A stretch of 5,375 bases of DNA, taken from the NCBI GenBank assembly GCA_031370485.1, contig JANMQK010000186.1, forward strand, positions 1 to 5,375, written 5' to 3'. This document shows, one piece after another, positions 1 to 5,375 of this stretch. Made by a program: the position numbers and the translations under genes. Source of the stretch: JANMQK01 sp031370485. Its GTDB lineage: Bacteria; Acidobacteriota; Polarisedimenticolia; Gp22-AA2. Position 1 is the first letter of the stretch. Each line of letters begins with the position of its first letter. The notes below the pieces were generated by a model. It was not told the origin of the DNA, searched no databases, and saw only the letters and a list, made by a program, of their open reading frames with translations.

Positions 1-1
1 C

Positions 2-1105
2 GCCATCTGCGACGCCGACACCAGCACGGCGTGCAGTTGCTCGGCCGGACTCGGGAATTGCACGACTAGCGCCACCTGCGCTTCGGGCACCCGGACGCAG
101 GCTGACTCGCAGCTCATCTGCACGGCATTTCCGGCGACGACCGACTCCGGACAGATCTGCCAGCCGGAGGCGGGTACTGCCGGCTACGGCAACGTCACGG
201 TGGCCTTCGACTGGTCGCCGCCGCAGTTCCCCGGCTGCCCGAACTTGGCTGGGGCTCCGGCTGTCGGCACGAACGCCCTCGCGGTGACCGACCTGACCGG
301 GGCCGGGCTGCTCCTGACGACCAACTACTTCGTTGGGTTCGGCTACTATCTGGTCGAGTCGGCCTACCCGATCGACCAGGCTCAGTTCGGCTCGATCGCC
401 TGCTCGCGCGTCAACTCGCCGAGCCTGACCTCCTTCACCCCCGGCTCGCCGTCCGACACGGTCTGCGTCAACGTGCCGGTTCCCACGGTGTACAGCGACT
501 GCGATCCGGGCGCTGGTGGCGCCCCGAGCGGCACCGACAGCTGCCAGGGTGTTGGAGTCCCCACGAAGGCCCGCGGCAAGGTCTACAAGACGACCGGTGG
601 CTGCACCAATCCTCCTCCGCCCCGTCTGGCGGGGGGTGGCTGGACGCTGGCCGGCACGCCTGACGGCTCGGGGAACATCTGCATCCCCGTGACCCGTCCG
701 CCGAGCGGTTGCGCCTGGGTCGGAGTGACCGGGACCATCGGCGGCAAGGAATCGCCCGGGATCGTCGGCTCGCTCCGCGTGGCCGGCGCCGCCGCGGCGC
801 GTCCGAAGGCGACGATTGATCGGGCCGCCGAGAGCAAGGGTGTGGTCACCGTGAACTTCCACACCGACTTCGAGACCTCGGACACTCTCGGGTTCAACAT
901 CCTCGCCAACGGGCAGGCGGTCAACAGCCTCCTGATCGCGGCGAAGAACGGCGCGGGCCGAAACGACTACACGGCCTCGATCGACAAGAAAGACATCAGG
1001 AACGCCCGGACGATCACGGTCCAGACGAAGGTGGGGACCGAGCTCATCGACTCCGCACCGGCGACGATCACCAAGGTGAAGTCTGGCGCGAAGAAGAGCA
1101 ATTAG
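2..1105 (+). CDS. Cys-rich, probably secreted protein with C-terminal Ig/FN3-like domain (5' partial)
   Basis: The reading frame is open from base 2 to the TAG at 1103-1105, giving 367 visible codons. An internal GTG at 200 is not the start, because coding character continues unbroken upstream of it. The first ~65 visible residues are dense in Cys, Ser and Thr (for example TACSCS, GNC, ATC, LIC, QIC), and about fifteen Cys occur in all. The spacing suggests disulfides and therefore an extracytoplasmic location. The middle is rich in Gly, Pro, Ser and Thr. From about 842 to 1078 (visible residues ~281-359) the pattern VTVNFHTDFETSDTLGFNI, then NSLLIAAKNG and a YTASID turn, resembles the Ig/FN3-like beta-sandwich found near the C-termini of many secreted bacterial proteins (TxxExxxxGFN, then LIPAxG). 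The protein ends in a Lys-rich tail. The signal peptide would lie upstream of the window. It appears to share a transcript with the small peptide gene 29 bases downstream. I do not recognise a specific family, and no enzymatic motif is visible; a structural, adhesive or substrate-like surface role is inference. Confidence 0.78.
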   Translation, partial: AICDADTSTACSCSAGLGNCTTSATCASGTRTQADSQLICTAFPATTDSGQICQPEAGTAGYGNVTVAFDWSPPQFPGCPNLAGAPAVGTNALAVTDLTGAGLLLTTNYFVGFGYYLVESAYPIDQAQFGSIACSRVNSPSLTSFTPGSPSDTVCVNVPVPTVYSDCDPGAGGAPSGTDSCQGVGVPTKARGKVYKTTGGCTNPPPPRLAGGGWTLAGTPDGSGNICIPVTRPPSGCAWVGVTGTIGGKESPGIVGSLRVAGAAAARPKATIDRAAESKGVVTVNFHTDFETSDTLGFNILANGQAVNSLLIAAKNGAGRNDYTASIDKKDIRNARTITVQTKVGTELIDSAPATITKVKSGAKKSN

Positions 1106-1116
1106 TGATGAACCGA

Positions 1117-1125
1117 GAGAGGGAG
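1117..1125 (+). promoter_or_regulatory. Shine-Dalgarno for the small peptide gene
   Basis: A purine run, GAGAGGGAG, ends nine bases before the ATG at 1135, which is a normal Shine-Dalgarno distance. It favours ATG 1135 over the in-frame GTG at 1105 (which overlaps the preceding TAG) and ATG at 1108. Those would add nine or ten residues (…NREREN…) and have only a weak AAGAAGAG upstream. Confidence 0.6.
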
Positions 1126-1134
1126 AACGTAGTC

Positions 1135-1254
1135 ATGAAGAAGACCTATCAGAAACCGGCGATCATCCACTCGGAGAAGATCGAGGCGCGTGCCACGGCC
1201 TGCTCCAAGTCGGATGCAGCGTGCAACGTGAGCGGCGGCCCGATCACCAGCTAG
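1135..1254 (+). CDS. 39-residue peptide, candidate RiPP precursor
   Basis: ATG at 1135 to TAG at 1252-1254 encodes 39 residues. The N-terminal half is charged, MKKTYQKPAIIHSEKIEAR, and contains Y5-x-x-P8-x-I10, similar to the YxxPxL leader motif that the RRE (PqqD-like) domain recognises in lasso-peptide and related RiPP leaders. The C-terminal half (residues 20-39) is small and polar: ATAC, then SKSDAAC, then NVSGGPITS. Cys23 and Cys30 lie six residues apart, followed by Gly34-Gly35-Pro36. Codons end almost always in G or C, as in neighbouring genes, and the ribosome binding site is good. The gene follows the Cys-rich protein gene and is followed 23 bases later by a strong terminator, so it is the last cistron of that transcript. 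No hydrophobic signal peptide or membrane segment is present. No maturation enzyme or transporter is visible, so the modification type is unknown. It could instead be a small unmodified Cys-containing peptide. Coding status is fairly sure; the RiPP assignment is inference. Confidence 0.75.
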   Translation: MKKTYQKPAIIHSEKIEARATACSKSDAACNVSGGPITS

Positions 1255-1277
1255 GTCGTCACGAGTAAGGGCCAATC

Positions 1278-1318
1278 GAGCCACCAGGTCCCCACGGGGC
1301 CTGGTGGCTCTTTTCTTT
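1278..1318 (+). terminator. Rho-independent terminator
   Basis: GAGCCACCAGG at 1278-1288 is perfectly complementary to CCTGGTGGCTC at 1300-1310, giving an 11-bp GC-rich stem. Inner CCC/GGG pairing can extend it with a bulged T. The stem is followed directly by TTTTCTTT at 1311-1318. There is no T-tract on the other side, so it works for + strand transcription only. It ends the unit carrying the Cys-rich protein and the small peptide, and separates it from the membrane-protein gene. Confidence 0.92.
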
Positions 1319-1382
1319 GGCGCCGGGCCTCATTCCGACGCGCGTCAAGCGACACGCCGGGCGGCGCAGGCGCCTTCGAAGG

Positions 1383-1391
1383 TGCTAGAAT
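1383..1391 (+). promoter_or_regulatory. Extended -10 promoter, possibly for a leaderless mRNA
   Basis: TGCTAGAAT matches the extended -10 consensus TGnTATAAT with one mismatch in the hexamer (TAGAAT, 1386-1391). No convincing -35 hexamer lies 16-18 bases upstream, which is tolerable for an extended -10 promoter. A start point about seven bases downstream would fall near 1398, so the transcript would begin at or within a few bases of the ATG at 1401. No Shine-Dalgarno sits in the 15 bases before that ATG. A 10-bp perfect palindrome, CCTTCGAAGG (1373-1382), abuts the element and could be an operator, but this is unproven. Confidence 0.5.
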
Positions 1392-1400
1392 CCCGGCTTC

Positions 1401-4400
1401 ATGTCGAACGCCCCGTCATCGCGCATCGTCCTGATTCCCAGCCTCGTCTTTGGGCTGCACCTTATCGCCATGGCCGCGGTCGGAGCGCTTTTGTCCGTCG
1501 GGCTGCGCCTGTTCACCCTGACCGCCGGGTGGACCGCGCCGGTCGCGACGGCGGTCGCGATCGCGATCGCGGCCGGGGGGACGATCGGGGCGGTGCTGGC
1601 GAGCCGCTGGCTCGACCGCAGGCCGGCGCCGCTGGCTCTCCTGACGCTGGTGCAGGCGGGATTCGGCCTTGCCGTCCTGGCCGCGAGCGCCCTCTTTCCG
1701 GCGGTTCGATCCCTCTATCTCATCCTGTGGCCGCTTTTCGGTGAGCGAGGTCCCGGGTGCTGGACGCTCCGCTTCGGTGTCGCGCTGGCGCTCTTTGCCC
1801 TTCCCGCCGCGTTCGCGATCGGCATGGCTCCGCCGCTGCAGCGGCTGATCTCGGTCACCCGTCACGGGTTCGGCGTCGGTCTGGGGCTCGTATTCTCCCT
1901 CTCCCTTTTCGGCCTCGGCCTGGGGTTCGCGTTCGGGCGCGCCCTGATCCTGCCGGAGGCCGGCCTGCGGGGGGGCATGCTGATCGGGGTCGCTCTCGCC
2001 GGGATCGCGGCGGCCGGCACGGCCATCACCCGCCGGGCGCTTCATGACGCGCCGGGGGCCCTCGGCGCGATGCTGGGGCAGGGTCCGGCGGCCGGGACGA
2101 CGCCGTGGCCGGGGGGGGAGGCGCCGGTCGGCGACGTCACGGAAGGGGGGGCGCTTTCGGCCGCGGTCGTGCTCTTTGGATTCTCGGCCTGGACATATCT
2201 GCTGGTCTCGGGCCGGAGCATCGCGCTGGTTGTCGGCGCCACCGACCCGGCGACCGGGATGGCCACGGCGGCCTTCCTGGCGGGGCTGGCCCTGGGCGCG
2301 CTGCTGATCGTAGGACTGCCCGATCGCACGGCCCGCCCCTGCCTGACCGCAACGATCCTGGTGACCGCGTCCTGCCTGGCGGCCTACGCCTCGATGTTTC
2401 TCCTGCCCCACGCGTCGCTTTTCTACCTGCGACTCGCACCGCTCCTCTCCCGTCCCGCCCTGGCGCCTCTCGCGGCCGCGCTGACGACCGCGATGGTGGT
2501 CCTGCCGGCGAGCCTGCTGATGGGGGCGGCGCTGCCGGTCCTGCCGCTGGCGGTCGGGGTCAAGCGGCGCCCGATGATAGGCACCGTGGGGCTCCTGGCC
2601 CTGGGGATCGCGCTGGCGGACGGGACGGTGCGGCTGCTCATCATCCCGTCGTTCGGGCTGCGGCGGGCGGCCTCGCTTGGGGCCGCGGTCGGGCTCCTGT
2701 CGGCGATCCTCTTCCTGGGGCGCGCCATCTTCGCCCGGCCGGCCATGCGGCCCACCCTGACTCTCGTCCTGCTGGGGCTGATGGTCCTGCTGGGCGGGTT
2801 TCCCGCGTCCTGGGATCCGCGCGTCGTGGCGTCCGGGGCCTACCGCTACGGCCTCGGCTCGGTGGACCGCTACGGCTCGGCGGCGCAGTTCCTGGACGCG
2901 CGGCGCGGGCTGGACGTCATCTTCTACCGCGAAGGTCGCGACGCCAGCGTGATGATCGAACGGGGGCTGCGGGATATCACGCCGACCGAGAAAGCGGAGG
3001 TGCTCGATCTCAGGGTGGATGGCAAGGTCGTGGCTTCGAACGCCGCCGATCTCAGGACCCAGGTGCTGTTGGCGCACGTGCCGCTTCTGGTGCGGGGACC
3101 GGCGGAGAACGTCCTGCTGATCGACTACCTCAGCGGGGTGACGGCCGGATCGATCCTGCGCCACCCGGTCAAGTCGCTGAAGATCATGGAGTGGGAGCCG
3201 GTGATGTTCGTGGCCGCCATCGACTTCGCGGCCTACAATAACGCCCCGCTGGGGGACCCCCGCGTCGTCCGCGTGACCGACAGCGCGCGCGCCAGGCTGC
3301 TGGTGGACCAGGACCTCTACGATGTCGTGATCGTCTCGGAGTTCGAGCCCTGGCTGGCGCACAGCGCCGCCCTCGCCACAACCGAGGGATACGCCTTGCT
3401 GAAATCGCGCCTGCGGCCCGGCGGCCTGCTGGCGCAGAGGCTGCCGCTCGCCGCCGCCGACGATGAAGGATTGCGGACCGTGCTGCGGACCTTCGCGGGT
3501 GTTTTCCCCTCGGTGCTGGTCTTCCAGATATCGCCGGAGGACCTCCTGCTCGTGGGTTCGGGCGAGCCGCTGGCCCTCGACGTCGGCTGGTTCCGCAACG
3601 TGACCTCCACGAACGCCGGTGTGGGCACCGACCTCCGCCGCGCGGTGGCGGTCGGCCCGAACGAGATCATCATGGCCTTCCGCCTGGACGGGGCCGCGGC
3701 CCGCGGCCTCGCGGGAGAGGGCCCGCTGAACGGTGACGACCGCTCGCCGGTCGAGGCGGCCGCGGTCCGCAGCGTGATGGCGCACCGCGAAGTGGACTTC
3801 CTGAAGGCGGTTGAGCGTGCCGCGGTCAGCGTCGTCCCGGTCCTCAAGAACTATGGGGCGCTGCCGCAGGAGCGTTCGGTCTTTCTCTACAACCTCGCGA
3901 AATCGTACCTGGGGATCGCCGGGGACTACATCGGGGCGCGCGAAGTCGCCCTGGAGCTTTCGGGGATCGGCGAGACGGCCATGGCGCGCTGGATCGAGGG
4001 GGAGTGCCTGTTCCAGCAGAAGCGGGTCGACGCCGCCTTGGAGGAATGGAAGGGGGTCCTGGCCATCGACCCGTCGGACCTCGACGCGCTCTTCAGCCTG
4101 GGCACCTACTACGTGGACATACGCGACTATTTCCAGGCCGAGAAATACCTGTCGAGGGCCGCGCGTCTTCATCCCGGCGTGGCCGATGTCCGCTACCATT
4201 ACGGCCGGGACCTGTTCTATCTCGGCCGCTACGCGGAGGCGATCGCCGAGCTGCGCAAGGCGCGCGAGATCGCCGGGGGGAGGGGCGGCTATCCCGTCGT
4301 GGACTACCTGGTCGGCGTGGCGCAGCAGAAGCTGCACCGGGACAAGGAGGCGAAGGATTCGCTCGAGGCCTATCTGAAATGGGCCTACGGCCAGAAAATC

Positions 4401-4631
4401 CTGACCCTCGTCGAAGTGGACGCTCACCTGAAGCTGGCCGACGCCCTCGAAGGGGTCGGCAAGCGCTACGTCGCGCTCCAGGAGCGACAGAAGGGGGAAG
4501 AGTTGCGCCGCCGTATCGACGCCTACATGCAGCAGCAGCGCTCCTCCTCCGCTGCGCCCGCGCCTTCGCCCGATGCAGCGGCGCCGCCGGCGCCGCCCAG
4601 CCCCGCGCCCCCCCGCCCCGATGGCCCCTGA
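1401..4631 (+). CDS. Fused polytopic membrane / spermidine-synthase-like / TPR protein
   Basis: This 1076-residue protein matches the 'fused MFS/spermidine synthase' type. ATG 1401 is the only start available, since an in-frame TAG sits at 1386. Residues ~9-468 form about 12-14 hydrophobic helices in two halves. The second half keeps the family pattern around 251-306 (…W264…R272…LVVGAT…FLAGLALGALL); the first (9-70) is a diverged copy. A Gly/Pro-rich loop lies at ~215-250. Residues ~478-725 form a spermidine-synthase-like domain: a beta-hairpin (IFYREGRDASVMI), D550/Q554/H559-P561, a SAM-binding-like strand (VLLIDYLSGVTAGS, 571-584), an acidic MEWEP (596-600), DPR (619-621), D627/R630, YDVVIVSEFEPW (640-651) and FPSV. 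The canonical glycine-rich loop and catalytic Asp context are altered, so polyamine synthesis is doubtful. Residues ~860-995 hold about four TPR repeats (for example AALEEWKGVLAIDPS, QAEKYLSRAARLHPG, EAIAELRKAREI), suggesting protein-protein interaction. A Pro/Ala-rich tail follows (1048-1076). The TPR region may be cytoplasmic or periplasmic. The true substrate is unknown. Its stop overlaps the rnc start. Confidence 0.93.
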   Translation: MSNAPSSRIVLIPSLVFGLHLIAMAAVGALLSVGLRLFTLTAGWTAPVATAVAIAIAAGGTIGAVLASRWLDRRPAPLALLTLVQAGFGLAVLAASALFPAVRSLYLILWPLFGERGPGCWTLRFGVALALFALPAAFAIGMAPPLQRLISVTRHGFGVGLGLVFSLSLFGLGLGFAFGRALILPEAGLRGGMLIGVALAGIAAAGTAITRRALHDAPGALGAMLGQGPAAGTTPWPGGEAPVGDVTEGGALSAAVVLFGFSAWTYLLVSGRSIALVVGATDPATGMATAAFLAGLALGALLIVGLPDRTARPCLTATILVTASCLAAYASMFLLPHASLFYLRLAPLLSRPALAPLAAALTTAMVVLPASLLMGAALPVLPLAVGVKRRPMIGTVGLLALGIALADGTVRLLIIPSFGLRRAASLGAAVGLLSAILFLGRAIFARPAMRPTLTLVLLGLMVLLGGFPASWDPRVVASGAYRYGLGSVDRYGSAAQFLDARRGLDVIFYREGRDASVMIERGLRDITPTEKAEVLDLRVDGKVVASNAADLRTQVLLAHVPLLVRGPAENVLLIDYLSGVTAGSILRHPVKSLKIMEWEPVMFVAAIDFAAYNNAPLGDPRVVRVTDSARARLLVDQDLYDVVIVSEFEPWLAHSAALATTEGYALLKSRLRPGGLLAQRLPLAAADDEGLRTVLRTFAGVFPSVLVFQISPEDLLLVGSGEPLALDVGWFRNVTSTNAGVGTDLRRAVAVGPNEIIMAFRLDGAAARGLAGEGPLNGDDRSPVEAAAVRSVMAHREVDFLKAVERAAVSVVPVLKNYGALPQERSVFLYNLAKSYLGIAGDYIGAREVALELSGIGETAMARWIEGECLFQQKRVDAALEEWKGVLAIDPSDLDALFSLGTYYVDIRDYFQAEKYLSRAARLHPGVADVRYHYGRDLFYLGRYAEAIAELRKAREIAGGRGGYPVVDYLVGVAQQKLHRDKEAKDSLEAYLKWAYGQKILTLVEVDAHLKLADALEGVGKRYVALQERQKGEELRRRIDAYMQQQRSSSAAPAPSPDAAAPPAPPSPAPPRPDGP

Positions 4632-5349
4632 ACGGAAGGGCGCGGGCTCGCGGGAGTCCGCCCCGGCCAGCCTGGAATCCCGCCTCGGATACCGCTTCAA
4701 GGACGACGCGCTTCTGCTGCGCGCCCTGACCCATTCCTCCTACGCCAACGAAGAGCGCGCGGGGCAGGACAACGAAGCGCTCGAGTTCCTGGGGGACGCG
4801 GTGCTCGGTTTCCTGGTGGCGGAGGCGCTCGTCGTCCGCTTCCCCCACATGGATGAAGGGGGCCTGTCCAAGCTGAAGGCGTTCCTGGTCAGCAGGCCCT
4901 CCCTCGTGGCGGCCGCCCGGGAGCTCGACCTGGGCCCGCACCTCCGGCTGGGCAGGACCGCCGAGAAGGGGCAGGGGCGCGACAAGGCGTCGATCCTCGC
5001 CGACACGCTCGAGGCGGTCCTCGCAGCGGTCCACCTCGACGGCGGCGACGGGCCGGCGCGGGCGCTGGTGGACCGTCTCTTCTCGGGGCGCATGCGGGAG
5101 ATCGATCGGTCCGAGATCGAAAGGAAGGACTACAAGACCCGGCTTCAGGAGTTGCTGCAGTCCCGGGGCCGCCCGACCCCGCGCTACCGGGTCGAGAAGA
5201 CGGACGGCCCGCCGCACCGGCCGACGTTCCATATCAATCTCATGGTCGAGGGGGAGGTGGTGGCGCGGGGCAAGGGGGGAAGCAAGAAGGAGGCGGAGCA
5301 GCGCGCCGCCCGCCTCGCCCTGCGGCTGCTGAGGGGCTCAGCGCCCTGA
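4621..5349 (+). CDS. rnc: Ribonuclease III
   Basis: This encodes the double-strand-specific endoribonuclease that processes rRNA precursors and structured mRNAs in the cytoplasm as a Mg-dependent homodimer. From ATG 4621 it is 242 residues, close to the family norm (226 in E. coli). The RNase III domain spans ~18-158. The signature NEALEFLGD (51-59) carries E52, E55 and D59, and ADTLEAV carries D128 and E131, matching E. coli E38, E41, D45, D114 and E117; all metal-binding and catalytic positions are kept. The dsRNA-binding domain spans ~170-237, with DYKTRLQELLQ, GPPHRPTF (H199) and the KKEAEQRAA helix (222-230). The ATG lies inside the last codons of the upstream gene (11-base overlap, ATG…TGA) with no Shine-Dalgarno, so translational coupling is likely. 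A further in-frame ATG at 4573 would add 16 residues of Arg/Pro-rich sequence, judged spurious because it is only the upstream gene's Pro/Ala tail read in another frame. The usual neighbours acpP, fabF and era are not seen in the window. Confidence 0.97.
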   Translation: MAPERKGAGSRESAPASLESRLGYRFKDDALLLRALTHSSYANEERAGQDNEALEFLGDAVLGFLVAEALVVRFPHMDEGGLSKLKAFLVSRPSLVAAARELDLGPHLRLGRTAEKGQGRDKASILADTLEAVLAAVHLDGGDGPARALVDRLFSGRMREIDRSEIERKDYKTRLQELLQSRGRPTPRYRVEKTDGPPHRPTFHINLMVEGEVVARGKGGSKKEAEQRAARLALRLLRGSAP

Positions 5350-5375
5350 AGGGGGCCGGTCGAAGGCCTCGTCCT

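Noticed and set aside
200..1105. GTG at 200 as the true start of the first gene
   Set aside because: The frame is open and Cys-rich from base 2 onward, with no ribosome binding site before the GTG, so the gene most likely begins outside the window.
1557..1570. Two overlapping GCGATCGC octamers (palindromic, like the cyanobacterial HIP1 motif)
   Set aside because: They lie in codons for a repetitive Ala/Ile/Val membrane helix and are explained by GC-rich codon choice. No other abundance of the motif was seen in the window.
1304..1744. 146-codon + strand frame starting inside the terminator
   Set aside because: It begins within the terminator stem, is Arg-rich, and lies out of frame over the real gene starting at 1401.
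2105..3241. 378-codon + strand frame inside the membrane-protein gene
   Set aside because: Gly/Arg/Ala low-complexity translation and no recognisable domain; a frame-shadow of the real coding frame.
1416..4700. A 1094-codon open frame on the minus strand, antisense to the membrane-protein gene
   Set aside because: Its product is an Arg/Gln/Pro/Asp-rich string with no domain pattern, while the + strand frame has clear membrane, Rossmann and TPR patterns. Long antisense frames are expected opposite GC-rich genes.
4093..5232. 379-codon minus-strand frame opposite the TPR region and rnc
   Set aside because: The + strand encodes an unmistakable RNase III with all catalytic residues; the antisense product shows no family pattern.

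Overview
This is a compact, high-GC bacterial window with strong G/C preference at third codon positions. All supported genes are on the + strand. The gene content (a Cys-rich secreted-type protein, a membrane spermidine-synthase homologue with a TPR tail, and RNase III) would fit Acidobacteriota or another GC-rich Gram-negative soil or sediment lineage. That assignment is an inference from style only; no marker gene settles it.

Layout. (1) Positions 2-1105 hold the 3' part of a large Cys-rich, probably exported protein that ends in an Ig/FN3-like beta-sandwich; its start lies outside the window. (2) Thirty bases downstream, 1135-1254 encodes a 39-residue peptide with a clear ribosome binding site. 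It has a lysine-rich leader with a YxxP motif and a short Cys/Ser/Gly-rich C-terminal part. It looks like a ribosomally synthesised, post-translationally modified peptide (RiPP) precursor and is the most interesting item here. (3) A strong rho-independent terminator at 1278-1318 closes that unit. (4) A new unit starts at an extended -10 element at 1383-1391, so close to the ATG at 1401 that the mRNA may be leaderless. It encodes a 1076-residue polytopic membrane protein fused to a spermidine-synthase-like Rossmann domain and a TPR region (1401-4631). (5) rnc, encoding RNase III (4621-5349), overlaps the end of that gene by 11 bases and is probably translationally coupled to it. The last 26 bases are unassigned.

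Working together. The first two genes appear to be one transcript carrying a surface or secreted protein and a small peptide. No modifying enzyme for the peptide is visible, so one would have to lie upstream or elsewhere in the genome. The second unit joins a membrane protein of uncertain function to a housekeeping RNA-processing enzyme; the pairing probably reflects chromosomal arrangement rather than a shared pathway.
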